A DNA stretch of 64,000 nt from Winogradskyella echinorum (GTDB lineage: Bacteria; Bacteroidota; Bacteroidia; Flavobacteriales; Flavobacteriaceae): NCBI RefSeq assembly GCF_014297365.1, contig NZ_JACOQD010000001.1:124001-188000 (forward strand). The letters are read 5' to 3'. This document shows, one piece after another, positions 26,844 to 34,835 of the stretch (its first letter is position 1; each line of letters starts with the position of its first letter). The notes under the pieces were generated by a model. It saw only the letters and a program-made list of their open reading frames with translations, did not search any database and was not told the origin of the DNA. Made by a program: the position numbers and the translations under genes.

Positions 26844-28835
26844 TTAAAACTTAAATTTAGGTTTATTTTTAAAATTTTCTAGTCCTACTTTTAACCAATT
26901 AAAATAAGCATCGGCATTAGGTTCGTATGCGTTAGTTGTATTTAATAATTGCATATTTTCATCTAATAACACGTAAAAAGGTTGAGAATTATTCTGAAAA
27001 TTAATAGTCTGTAATGTTCCCCATTTATCGCCAATAGTTTCAATATTTTTTATGGTTCCATTAGTTCTTAGATATTGAAATTGCTCAGCTTCTGGTAATT
27101 CTTTTTTATCATCTACGTAGAGTGATATAATTACATAATTATCTTGCAACATTTCATAAACCTGAGATGTGCTCCACACTTGTTCTTCCATCTTTCTGCA
27201 GTTAACACAAGCCCATCCTGTAAAGTCTAATAAAATAGGTTTATTTTCTGCTTTTGCAGCGGTAATGCCTTCGTCTAAATCTTTATAACAATTAAGATCT
27301 AAAGGACAATCCGACGATTTATCATACAAACTATAAAACATTGGTGGCGGAAATCCACTGAGAAGTTTCAAATTGGCATGTTTGGTATTAGTTAATCCTG
27401 GAATTAAGTAAATAATAAATGCCACTAATAATATTCCAGTTGTAACTCTATACTTACTTAGTTTTTGTAAAGGACTATCATGTGGAAATCTAATTTTTCC
27501 GAAGATGTATAAAGCCAACCCAATCGCAATTATAATCCATAGACCAATAAAGATTTCACGTTTTAAAATCCCCCAATGCTCTACCAAATCCGCATTAGAT
27601 AAGAACTTAAGTGCTAAAGCTAATTCTATAAAACCTAAAACCACTTTTACAGTGTTTAACCATCCACCAGATTTTGGTAAAGAATTTAGCCATTTAGGGA
27701 ACATAGCAAACAATGTAAAAGGCAATGCTAAAGCGAGTCCAAAACCACCCATTCCCATACTTAATTGCATAGCACTTGCATCTGAAGCCATAGTACTGCC
27801 AAGAAGGCCTCCCAAAATAGGACCTGTACAAGAAAAGGATACAATGGCCAAAGTTAACGCCATAAAAAAGATGCCCATTATACCACCTATTTTATTGGCT
27901 TTATTATCCATTGCTGCACTCCAAGACTGTGGTAATGTCAATTCGAAATAACCAAAGAATGAAAATGAAAAAACTACAAAAATGATAAAGAATATTATAT
28001 TAAGAGTAACGTTGGTTGAAATGGTATTTAGAATGCCAGAATCTAAAGAATCCATGACATGAAAAGGAATGCTTAACAACACATAAATTAAAAAGATAAA
28101 TAGACCATACAAAACTGAGTTAAATAATCCCTTTTTAGAGTCACCAGAACTTTTTGTAAAAAAAGAAACTGTCAATGGAATCATAGGAAAAACACAAGGA
28201 GTTAGTAAGGCTATAAGTCCACCTAAAAACCCAAGTAGAAATATACCAAAGTAACTTTTACCTTCTACTGATTGTTTTTCGTATTTATCCCAACCCGTAA
28301 CGTTTAGATTAAGTTCTTCAGATAACTGCTTACTCTTATCATCAATCTCAATAACTTTCTCTTTTATTGCGGTTCCATCTAAAGAGAAATTAAACGTAAA
28401 ATCTTGCATAATACATTTAGCATCATCACATACTTGATGAGTTACATTAACCTCAACAATGCTTAATTCTTTATTTAACAATGATATGCGCTGACTAAAC
28501 TGAGCTACACCATCAAACTTCTTAACGTCGATCTCAAAAACTTTATCAAATTTAGGTTTTACATTTGGTTCTAAAGTTTCGCCTATAAGTTTGTAATTAC
28601 CGTCTTGATTTCTATATTCAAAATAAGTTGGATATGGTCCTAAACCCTCAGGTTCTTCTTGAGAATACATATACCAGCCTTTCTCAATTGCAGCCTTAAA
28701 AACTAAGTTATATTCAGTATCAGAAATTTTTTCAACAGAAGTCTCCCATTTTACAGGTTCTAATTCTTGAGCAGATAAATTGAATGAAAAACAAAATGCC
28801 AGCAGGCAAAGCAGTACAACTTTCTTAATTGTCAT
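26844..28835 (-). CDS. DsbD-like thiol:disulfide interchange protein
   Basis: The ATG at 28833-28835 gives a signal peptide (MTIKKVVLLCLLAFCFSFNLSAQ). The 663-residue protein then has an N-terminal DsbC/DsbD-alpha-like domain, an eight-helix DsbD/CcdA membrane domain with the redox Cys residues in LLTPCVFPMIPLT and VSFSCTGPILGG, and a C-terminal thioredoxin-like domain with WACVNCRK. Proteins of this type carry electrons from cytoplasmic thioredoxin to periplasmic thiol partners. Downstream minus-strand neighbours (rhodanese, TlpA and thioredoxin-like genes) are all redox-related, although a terminator at 28943-28965 shows that this gene is transcribed separately. Confidence 0.95.
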   Translation of the reverse strand: MTIKKVVLLCLLAFCFSFNLSAQELEPVKWETSVEKISDTEYNLVFKAAIEKGWYMYSQEEPEGLGPYPTYFEYRNQDGNYKLIGETLEPNVKPKFDKVFEIDVKKFDGVAQFSQRISLLNKELSIVEVNVTHQVCDDAKCIMQDFTFNFSLDGTAIKEKVIEIDDKSKQLSEELNLNVTGWDKYEKQSVEGKSYFGIFLLGFLGGLIALLTPCVFPMIPLTVSFFTKSSGDSKKGLFNSVLYGLFIFLIYVLLSIPFHVMDSLDSGILNTISTNVTLNIIFFIIFVVFSFSFFGYFELTLPQSWSAAMDNKANKIGGIMGIFFMALTLAIVSFSCTGPILGGLLGSTMASDASAMQLSMGMGGFGLALALPFTLFAMFPKWLNSLPKSGGWLNTVKVVLGFIELALALKFLSNADLVEHWGILKREIFIGLWIIIAIGLALYIFGKIRFPHDSPLQKLSKYRVTTGILLVAFIIYLIPGLTNTKHANLKLLSGFPPPMFYSLYDKSSDCPLDLNCYKDLDEGITAAKAENKPILLDFTGWACVNCRKMEEQVWSTSQVYEMLQDNYVIISLYVDDKKELPEAEQFQYLRTNGTIKNIETIGDKWGTLQTINFQNNSQPFYVLLDENMQLLNTTNAYEPNADAYFNWLKVGLENFKNKPKFKF

Positions 28836-28942
28836 AAATAAAGCATTAAAACACAAATGTAGTTGAAGTGTTCTTATTAATGATTAACTGTCGCCTAATT
28901 TATAAAAACCTTAAGAAATTCAATTAATTTTTAGGAATAAAA

Positions 28943-28965
28943 AAACCGAACTAATAGTTCGGTTT
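28943..28965 (-). terminator. Terminator after the rhodanese pair
   Basis: AACCGAAC and GTTCGGTT form an 8-bp stem around TAATA. On the minus strand the stem is followed by a run of T, directly after the stop of the lipoprotein rhodanese gene. Confidence 0.85.
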
Positions 28966-28975
28966 AGTATATGTT

Positions 28976-29386
28976 TTAAGACTTTACCTCAATCTTTATT
29001 TTGTCGGAATGTTTCCATTTTGAGATACCGCCATCTAGATCATATATCTTTTTAAATCCTGCGTCTTTCATTTTTTTAGCGCATTTCGCGCTTCTTCCTC
29101 CTGATCTACAGTATAAAATAACGGGTTTATCTTTATCTAATTTTTCAATATCTTCATCAAAAGTTGGAGATTGAAAATCTATATTTTGCGAATTAGAAAT
29201 GCGAATTTCTTCGTGTTCTTTTGGCGTGCGGACGTCAACTAATTGTACATCTTCTAATTCTAAAATAGATTCCATTTCCTCTGCAGTTACTAATTTAACT
29301 TCTGCATTTTCAATTTTACTATCTATACAACTAGTATAAAAACTCGTTACTACAAAAAGGCAACAAATTGCAATTAGCTTTTTCAT
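28976..29386 (-). CDS. Rhodanese-like lipoprotein
   Basis: A 136-residue protein with a hydrophobic leader ending in a lipobox-like TSFYTSC (lipidated Cys20), then one rhodanese domain with catalytic Cys93 in LYCRSGGRS. Rhodaneses transfer sulfur or act on persulfides; the lipoprotein location points to the periplasm. It lies 16 bp after the second rhodanese gene and shares its transcript, which ends at the terminator 28943-28965. Two rhodaneses, one exported and one cytoplasmic, suggest a sulfur relay or persulfide handling on both sides of the inner membrane; this is inference. Confidence 0.9.
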   Translation of the reverse strand: MKKLIAICCLFVVTSFYTSCIDSKIENAEVKLVTAEEMESILELEDVQLVDVRTPKEHEEIRISNSQNIDFQSPTFDEDIEKLDKDKPVILYCRSGGRSAKCAKKMKDAGFKKIYDLDGGISKWKHSDKIKIEVKS

Positions 29387-29402
29387 AATTTTTTAAATTA
29401 AA

Positions 29403-29720
29403 TTATTCTTGGTTGGCAACTTCTCCTTGCCATTCATTAAATCCTCCAACTAGGTTATAAGCTTTATTAAAACCTAACTGAGCCATTATTGCACAGGCTT
29501 GACCACTTCTACCACCTGACCTGCAATACACGTAATAATTCTTAGTTTTATCTAGCTCTTCAAGCTCATATATAAAACCTTGACCTTTATAAATATCTAT
29601 ATGAAGTGCGTTTGGAATAATTCCTTCGTCAACTTCTTCTTGTGTTCTCACATCTAAAACAACTGAATTATTGTCTTCTTCTAGTTGTTTTGTCCAATCT
29701 TCTTGCGATAAATCTGCCAT
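29403..29720 (-). CDS. Cytoplasmic rhodanese-like protein
   Basis: The start at 29718-29720 (MADLSQEDW) is preferred to an ATG 11 codons earlier, because rhodanese homologues begin here. The 105-residue single-domain protein has DVRTQEEV in the first conserved element and the active-site loop YCRSGGRSG with catalytic Cys66. No signal peptide is seen. It is the first gene of a two-gene unit with the lipoprotein rhodanese. Confidence 0.9.
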   Translation of the reverse strand: MADLSQEDWTKQLEEDNNSVVLDVRTQEEVDEGIIPNALHIDIYKGQGFIYELEELDKTKNYYVYCRSGGRSGQACAIMAQLGFNKAYNLVGGFNEWQGEVANQE

Positions 29721-29777
29721 AATCTTCTTTATTACTTGTCGCAAAATTAACATTTCCTTATGATATAGACGTAAAAA

Positions 29778-29802
29778 AATCCGAAGTGTTACACTTCGGA
29801 TT
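29778..29802 (-). terminator. Terminator after the TlpA/thioredoxin-like pair
   Basis: Two perfectly inverted 12-bp arms, AATCCGAAGTGT (29778-29789) and ACACTTCGGATT (29791-29802). On the minus strand the hairpin is followed by a T run, which fits termination of the operon 30463-29844. Confidence 0.88.
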
Positions 29803-29843
29803 CAATTTTTAACATAATTCCCCAACTAAGAGAACTTCAGTTA

Positions 29844-30455
29844 TTATACTTTAATAGAGCAGCCAATAGCTTTGGTTGTCTTTGTTTTAACCTCACCACC
29901 ATTTAATAAGGCATCTACAGCATCTTCTGTATAAGTTTCAGTAACTGCAGCCGCATCTTTGTAATTATTGTCTATTGCACCAATATACTTAACAACATTT
30001 CCTTTTTTTGTTTTTTCAAGAACATATACATGCGGTGTTTTTGTTGCCCCATATTGTGGGTAAATTTTTTGTCCTTTATCCATTAAATATGGGAAGGTAA
30101 ACCCTTTTTCTTTGGCTCTTGCTTGCATCGCTTCCATATTATCACCAGGCTTAACATCTGTGTTATTTGGCATTATTGCAATTACAGGATATCCTTTATC
30201 AGCATATTTTTTATTTAATGCTTCTATCCTATCTTCATATGCTACAGCATAAGGACAAGTATTACATGTAAAGATAACAATATAGCCTTTGGCATCTTTA
30301 TAATCGGCCAAAGACACCATTTTGCCATCTATATTTTCTAAACTAAAATCTGTAGCCACATCACCAACTTTATAGCCGTCTCCATCTGTTATTGTTGTAA
30401 AAGCAGAAAGTGTAAACACGCATAATACAACTGCAAGTAATTTTAAATTTTTCAT
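29844..30455 (-). CDS. Exported thioredoxin-like/redoxin family protein
   Basis: A 203-residue protein with a signal peptide (about residues 1-21) and a redoxin (AhpC/TSA-like) domain. The redox motif is CNTC at residues 64-67, in IFTCNTCPYA, rather than the CGPC of ordinary thioredoxins. Related exported proteins are common beside DsbD and TlpA genes in Bacteroidota, and their partners are not well known. It lies 7 bp after the TlpA gene and shares its terminator. A role in periplasmic thiol redox balance is likely. Confidence 0.88.
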   Translation of the reverse strand: MKNLKLLAVVLCVFTLSAFTTITDGDGYKVGDVATDFSLENIDGKMVSLADYKDAKGYIVIFTCNTCPYAVAYEDRIEALNKKYADKGYPVIAIMPNNTDVKPGDNMEAMQARAKEKGFTFPYLMDKGQKIYPQYGATKTPHVYVLEKTKKGNVVKYIGAIDNNYKDAAAVTETYTEDAVDALLNGGEVKTKTTKAIGCSIKV

Positions 30456-30462
30456 GATTTAT

Positions 30463-31008
30463 TTATTTTAAAAATTGTTTTAACTCAGTTTCTAATTCTT
30501 CCTTTGTAAATGATTTTTCGTAAAAATGACGTTTATCACCTTTATATATAATAGTTGCCGGTAATGCTCCTGACCAATCTTTATTAATTGCTGGCACCCA
30601 ACGGTTTTGATCAGTATCATCAAAAGCTACTACTTTAGATTGTAATTGATGTTTCTCAATAAACGGTATTAATTTAGAATCGTAATCTTTTGGAAAGTCT
30701 AAACTCACAAGTAATACCTCTACACCATCCTCTTTATACTTTGCGTTAATATTCTCAAAATAAGGTAGTTCTTTTACGCATGGAGCACACCAAGTTGCCC
30801 AAAAGTTTACAACATGGACTTTATCATCTACCTTATTAATTAAAGGCTCTAAACCATCATAATCATAAATTTTAAATTTACGATTAGGTATTACTTTTTC
30901 TTCTTTAACTTCCTTTCCTTCTGTCTCTGAATCTGCAACTTCAGTAGTTGTTGATTCATTTTTGCATGACATAAAAATCATTAAAACTAAAAGTGGCATA
31001 TATTTCAT
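30463..31008 (-). CDS. TlpA family disulfide reductase, lipoprotein
   Basis: The 181-residue protein has a short hydrophobic leader with a lipobox (FMSC, Cys15), an acidic linker, and a thioredoxin fold with the WCAPC motif (Cys74, Cys77). TlpA-type proteins reduce specific periplasmic disulfides, for example in cytochrome maturation. It is the first gene of a two-gene unit and is divergent from the MarR gene, whose operator-like dyads lie 75-100 bp upstream of this start. Confidence 0.92.
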   Translation of the reverse strand: MKYMPLLVLMIFMSCKNESTTTEVADSETEGKEVKEEKVIPNRKFKIYDYDGLEPLINKVDDKVHVVNFWATWCAPCVKELPYFENINAKYKEDGVEVLLVSLDFPKDYDSKLIPFIEKHQLQSKVVAFDDTDQNRWVPAINKDWSGALPATIIYKGDKRHFYEKSFTKEELETELKQFLK

Positions 31009-31080
31009 ATCATAAATTTATTAATCAAATGCTTCAACTCTTAATTTTTAACAAAACATTAATTAATTATTTAGATAATA

Positions 31081-31111
31081 TATATACATTTGTATATACA
31101 ACAATTGTATA
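31081..31111. promoter_or_regulatory. Overlapping operator-like dyads upstream of the MarR gene
   Basis: TATATACA-TT-TGTATATA (31081-31098) and TATACAA-CAA-TTGTATA (31095-31111) are perfect inverted repeats that overlap and reach into the MarR start codon. MarR regulators usually bind 16-20-bp dyads and repress their own promoters, so these are good autoregulatory operator candidates. Confidence 0.6.
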
Positions 31112-31569
31112 TGAAAGAATTAAATAAAATATTAAAATCCAACGCAAAATTTCCATTATCTCAAGAGACGGTAATCAACATCTTTCTTACAAACATTTGG
31201 ATTAAAGACGATTTATTATTAGAGCTTAAACCTTTTGATTTATCTCTAGAACAGTTTAATGTTCTAAGAATATTAAGAGGTCAGAAAGGAAAACCTATCA
31301 ATTTACAAGATATACAAGAGCGTATGATTAGTAAAATGAGTAATACTACACGACTAGTAGATAAACTTATTAAGAAAAAATTTGTGAGACGAACCATATG
31401 CAAAACTAACAGAAGAAAGGTAGAAATTGTAATTACAGATTTGGGGCTAAAAACTTTAAAAAAAGTTGACCCAATAATACACTCTACTGAAGAAAAATTA
31501 ACAAAAAACTTAACTCCAGATGAGTTAATTCAATTAAATAAACTTTTAATAAAACTGAAAAATCAATAA
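31111..31569 (+). CDS. MarR family transcriptional regulator
   Basis: The ATG at 31111 (MKELNKILKS) is chosen over an upstream TTG. The 152-residue protein has the MarR winged helix-turn-helix: LEQFNVLRILRG and the recognition helix around MSNTTRLVDKLIKKKFVRR, then the wing (TNRRKVEIVITDLG). The next gene, for a YceI protein, begins 3 bp after its stop, and MarR-YceI pairs recur in Flavobacteriia. The ligand is unknown. Overlapping dyads at its start suggest negative autoregulation, which would also control yceI. Confidence 0.9.
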   Translation: MKELNKILKSNAKFPLSQETVINIFLTNIWIKDDLLLELKPFDLSLEQFNVLRILRGQKGKPINLQDIQERMISKMSNTTRLVDKLIKKKFVRRTICKTNRRKVEIVITDLGLKTLKKVDPIIHSTEEKLTKNLTPDELIQLNKLLIKLKNQ

Positions 31570-31571
31570 TT

Positions 31572-32141
31572 ATGAAAAACAAAAAATCAAAAATTGCAAT
31601 GTTATTAATATTAGCATTATCATTTATGTCTTACACAACCCTTTCTAAAAAAACTATAAAAGTTAAAGAAAGTACAGTAGTATGGAAAGGATATAAAGTT
31701 GGTGGAGAACACACCGGAACAATAAACTTAAAAAGTGGTGCTTTAGTATTTGATGATAAAACCTTAACTGGTGGAACATTTACAATAGATATGACCTCAA
31801 TAAATACTACAGATTTAAAAGGCGATTACAAAGGCAAATTAGATGGGCATTTAAAATCTGATGACTTTTTTGGTGTTGAAGAGTTCCCAACAGCAACATT
31901 AGAAATTACATCTGCATCAGCAAATGGTAAAGAATATAATGTTAAAGCGAATATTACAATTAAAGGAATTACTGAAGCCATAGAGTTTCCAATGACAGTT
32001 ACCGAAAACTCTGCTAAAGCAAGTCTTAAAATTGATAGAACAAAACATAAAATAACTTATAAATCTCCATCACTTTTAGAAACTTTAAAAGATAAAGCAA
32101 TTTATGATGAGTTTGATCTAGATGTAACTCTAAAGTTTTAA
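31572..32141 (+). CDS. YceI family periplasmic lipid-binding-like protein
   Basis: A 189-residue protein with a signal peptide-like hydrophobic segment (about residues 8-22) and a complete YceI domain: STVVWKGYKVGGEHTGTI, LKSDDFFGVEEFPTATLEI and a C-terminal strand ending in DVTLKF. YceI proteins are lipocalin-like beta barrels that bind isoprenoid-type lipids. It is co-transcribed with the MarR gene 3 bp upstream and is presumably its regulatory target. The cargo cannot be predicted. Confidence 0.9.
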   Translation: MKNKKSKIAMLLILALSFMSYTTLSKKTIKVKESTVVWKGYKVGGEHTGTINLKSGALVFDDKTLTGGTFTIDMTSINTTDLKGDYKGKLDGHLKSDDFFGVEEFPTATLEITSASANGKEYNVKANITIKGITEAIEFPMTVTENSAKASLKIDRTKHKITYKSPSLLETLKDKAIYDEFDLDVTLKF

Positions 32142-32230
32142 TAACCCTAGAATTAATTAATAGCACATTTAGATTTTGATTCCTGTTGAGATATATAAAT
32201 ATCACTACAGGAATCTTTTTTTAAATAAAG

Positions 32231-32261
32231 TTTGAAATACAAAAATTCATTTCTATATTTG
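32231..32261 (+). promoter_or_regulatory. Bacteroidota-type promoter of the trp operon
   Basis: TTTG (32231-32234) and a perfect TAnnTTTG -7 box, TATATTTG (32254-32261), are separated by 19 bp. Transcription should start close to 32266-32270, so the Trp leader peptide would be almost leaderless. Confidence 0.75.
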
Positions 32262-32269
32262 ACACTCAA

Positions 32270-32326
32270 ATGAAAACAACAATAAACAATACTTGGTGGT
32301 GGAATTTCTCAAACTCATGTTCGTGA
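32270..32326 (+). CDS. trpL: trp operon leader peptide
   Basis: An 18-codon frame reads MKTTINNTWWWNFSNSCS and stops with TGA at 32324-32326. Three consecutive Trp codons (32294-32302) are the hallmark of a tryptophan-sensing attenuation peptide. It lies between a strong promoter and the terminator hairpin just before trpE. The peptide has no other role; ribosome stalling at the Trp codons is what regulates. Confidence 0.93.
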   Translation: MKTTINNTWWWNFSNSCS

Positions 32327-32386
32327 AGTAACCCTTGGTATGTAATAATATAAAAAAAGGCTTGTCATTCACGACAAGCCTTTTTT
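32321..32386 (+). terminator. trp attenuator: terminator and competing antiterminator
   Basis: GGCTTGTC (32359-32366) and GACAAGCC (32373-32380) form the terminator stem with a 6-base loop, followed by six T residues. TCGTGAA (32321-32327), which contains the leader stop codon, can pair with TTCACGA (32368-32374), which covers the loop and the 3' arm. A ribosome stalled at the Trp codons would free this antiterminator; one at the stop codon would cover it. Confidence 0.88.
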
Positions 32387-32398
32387 AATTTTAAACAT

Positions 32399-33799
32399 AT
32401 GAAAACATTTAGTTTATACACACATTACAAAAAAATATTGGCAGACACCATTACTCCTGTTAGTATCTATTTAAAAATTAGAGATAAATTTCCTAATAGT
32501 ATATTATTAGAGAGTAGTGATTATCATGCTAACGATAATAGTTTTTCTTACATCTGCTGTAATCCTATTGCTTCTATTAAGGTAGAAGGAAATGTAATTC
32601 ACCAAACCTATCCAGATGGTAGTTCTAAAAGTAATTTTGCTGATACTGTTGGTGTGATAGATGAAATTCACAAGTTTACCCAACGATTTAAAGTAGATTC
32701 TAACGAAGAATTTAAGTTTATCAATAACGGTATTTTTGGCTATACAGCTTATGATGCTGTAAAATATTTTGAAGATATTGAAATATCTAAAAAAGATGGA
32801 GCAATTGACATTCCAGAAATTTATTATGCCGTTTATCAAAACATCATAGCCATAAATCATTTTAAAAATGAAGCCTACATTTTTGCGCATTGCTTTGATA
32901 CTGAAAATAATATTGATGAAATTCTTCAATTAATACAAACAAGACAATACGCTTCTTACGATTTTAAGCCAAAAGGAACTATTGAATCTAATCTTACAGA
33001 TGACGAATACAAACAGCATGTAGAACTAGCAAAAAAGCATTGTGCAAGAGGTGATGTTTTTCAATTAGTATTATCAAAACAATTCTCGCAAGAATTTAGT
33101 GGAGACGAATTTAATGTCTATAGAGCCTTAAGAAGTATCAACCCTTCCCCTTACCTATTCTATTTCGATTATGGTAATTTTAAAATATTTGGTAGCTCAC
33201 CAGAAGCACAACTCGTTGTTAGTGATGGTAAAGCAGAAATACACCCAATTGCTGGCACTTTTAAACGCTCTGGTAATGATTTAAAAGATGCTGAGCTCGC
33301 AGAAAAATTAATTGCGGACGACAAAGAAAATAGCGAGCATGTGATGTTAGTTGATTTAGCTAGAAACGACTTAAGCAGACATGGTAGCAATGTTACTGTA
33401 GAAAACTATAGAGAAGTTCAATTTTTCTCACACGTTATACATTTGGTTAGTAAAGTTACAGGAAGCATTCATAAAAACACAGATACTATGCAAGTCGTTG
33501 CAGATACGTTTCCTGCCGGAACTTTAAGTGGTGCACCTAAGCATATGGCAATGCAATTGATAGAAAAATACGAAAAAACAAGTAGAGGGTTTTATGGCGG
33601 AGCTATTGGCTTTATGGATTTTAAAGGTAACTTTAATCATGCAATAATGATTAGAACGTTTCTCAGTAAAAATCATAAACTCTTCTGGCAAGCAGGAGCA
33701 GGATTAGTAGCCAAATCTAATCCCGAAAGCGAATTACAAGAAGTATATAATAAGCTTGGAGCTTTAACAAAGGCGATTGAGCAGGCAAAGGAAATTTGA
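32399..33799 (+). CDS. trpE: Anthranilate synthase component I
   Basis: TrpE makes anthranilate from chorismate with ammonia supplied by TrpG. The 466-residue protein has the Trp feedback motif LLESS (residues 36-40) and the C-terminal chorismate-binding core with IFGSSPEA, PIAGT, DLARNDLSRH, TFPAGTLSGAPK and the final AGAGLVAKSNPESE. The LLES motif distinguishes TrpE from PabB-type paralogues. It begins 13 bp after the attenuator T run. A 399-bp repeat-rich gap separates it from trpG, unusually wide for a trp operon. Confidence 0.97.
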   Translation: MKTFSLYTHYKKILADTITPVSIYLKIRDKFPNSILLESSDYHANDNSFSYICCNPIASIKVEGNVIHQTYPDGSSKSNFADTVGVIDEIHKFTQRFKVDSNEEFKFINNGIFGYTAYDAVKYFEDIEISKKDGAIDIPEIYYAVYQNIIAINHFKNEAYIFAHCFDTENNIDEILQLIQTRQYASYDFKPKGTIESNLTDDEYKQHVELAKKHCARGDVFQLVLSKQFSQEFSGDEFNVYRALRSINPSPYLFYFDYGNFKIFGSSPEAQLVVSDGKAEIHPIAGTFKRSGNDLKDAELAEKLIADDKENSEHVMLVDLARNDLSRHGSNVTVENYREVQFFSHVIHLVSKVTGSIHKNTDTMQVVADTFPAGTLSGAPKHMAMQLIEKYEKTSRGFYGGAIGFMDFKGNFNHAIMIRTFLSKNHKLFWQAGAGLVAKSNPESELQEVYNKLGALTKAIEQAKEI

Positions 33800-33801
33800 A
33801 A

Positions 33802-33927
33802 GTAAGAAGTAAGAAGTAAGAAGTAAGAAGTAAGAAGTAAGAAGTAAGAAGTAAGAAGTAAGAAGTAAGAAGTAAGAAGTAAGAAGTAAGAAGTAAGAAG
33901 TAAGAAGTAAGAAGTAAGAAGTAAGAA
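33802..33927. repeat. Perfect heptamer tandem repeat (GTAAGAA)18
   Basis: Eighteen uninterrupted copies of GTAAGAA (126 bp) begin two bases after the trpE stop codon. No substitution was seen, so the array is recent or actively corrected, and its copy number should vary among strains. Because it is intergenic, slippage would change only the spacing or structure of the trpE-trpG transcript. Confidence 0.95.
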
Positions 33928-34198
33928 AAAATTAAAATATTATTTGGGAAGAAACAAAACGAGGAAAGGTTAATATCCCAATTTTCGACGCAGTCGGAAT
34001 CAACGATTTTTAGAAATAAAGAGCGTAGAAGCGGAACTGCGAAGCACAGCTTAAAGCATGCAGCTTTGAAAGCGAATGGTGCTTTAGCAATTTCCTAACA
34101 TATCGTTTTGAATTTTTGATTCGTTTTGTTTAAAGACAAAATGAACAGAAAAAAAGAAGTTTAATTAAAAAAAATTCCTGCATACGCAGGAAGTAAAC
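33928..34198. other. Repeat-rich remainder of the trpE-trpG gap
   Basis: About 270 bp without a gene. The segment near 33980-34160 (AGAGCGTAGAAGCGGAAC through TCGTTTTGTTTAAAGACAAA) has higher GC than its surroundings and looks like dispersed flavobacterial intergenic repeat, judged from pattern memory only. It ends with a hairpin (34175-34192) just before trpG. No promoter for trpG could be defended. Confidence 0.5.
34175..34192. repeat. REP-like hairpin before trpG
   Basis: TTCCTGC-ATAC-GCAGGAA is a perfect 7-bp stem with a 4-base loop, 6 bp before the trpG ATG. A related CCTGC-TTTC-GCAGG hairpin precedes trpD. Such arms resemble the dispersed TGTCATTCCTGC-type palindromes of Flavobacteriaceae. 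Confidence 0.65.
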
Positions 34199-34765
34199 AT
34201 GAAAAAAGTATTAGTAATAGACAATTACGACAGTTTTACATATAATTTAGTTCACTATTTAGAGGATTTAGATTGTGACGTGACTGTAAAAAGAAATGAT
34301 AAGCTCACTATAGACGAAGTCAATGCTTTTGATAAAATAGTGTTATCTCCAGGTCCAGGAATTCCTGATGAAGCTGGTTTATTAAAAGAAATTATTGCGA
34401 CTTATGCTCCAACCAAAAGCATTTTAGGTGTATGCTTAGGACAACAAGCTATTGGTGAAGTCTTCGGTGGCTCTCTTCAAAATTTAGATGACGTTTATCA
34501 TGGTGTATCTACTAATGTTACACTTTCTGTGGACGATGAAAAACTCTTCGATGGACTTGGCAAAACTTTTGAAGTTGGCAGATATCATTCTTGGGTTGTA
34601 AATACAAATTTACCTGAAAGTTTAGAAGCCACATCATTTGATGAAAACGGACAGATAATGTCCTTAAGACATAGAGTGTATGACGTAAAGGGTGTACAAT
34701 ATCATCCCGAATCTGTTTTAACACCAAATGGTAAAAAGATATTGGAGAATTGGGTGAATAATTAG
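34199..34765 (+). CDS. trpG: Anthranilate synthase component II (glutamine amidotransferase)
   Basis: TrpG hydrolyses glutamine and feeds ammonia to TrpE; in many bacteria the same subunit also serves PabB. The 188-residue class I amidotransferase has the N-terminal VLVIDNYDSFTYNL, the oxyanion segment LSPGPGIP, nucleophile Cys79 in GVCLGQQAIGE and the His-Glu pair in VQYHPES. The usual GHQ after Cys is GQQ here. It stands 399 bp after trpE and 70 bp before trpD. Confidence 0.96.
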   Translation: MKKVLVIDNYDSFTYNLVHYLEDLDCDVTVKRNDKLTIDEVNAFDKIVLSPGPGIPDEAGLLKEIIATYAPTKSILGVCLGQQAIGEVFGGSLQNLDDVYHGVSTNVTLSVDDEKLFDGLGKTFEVGRYHSWVVNTNLPESLEATSFDENGQIMSLRHRVYDVKGVQYHPESVLTPNGKKILENWVNN

Positions 34766-34814
34766 TGTCGTCATTCCACACATTATTATGAATTAAAGTT
34801 TAATTAATAAGATA

Positions 34815-34828
34815 CCTGCTTTCGCAGG
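34815..34828. repeat. REP-like hairpin before trpD
   Basis: CCTGC-TTTC-GCAGG lies 7 bp before the trpD ATG. A GTCATTCC segment at 34769-34776 may be the other end of the same dispersed element. Confidence 0.55.
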
Positions 34829-34835
34829 CATTAAC

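Noticed and set aside
33802..33927. CRISPR array
   Set aside because: The repeat is a spacer-free 7-bp tandem array.
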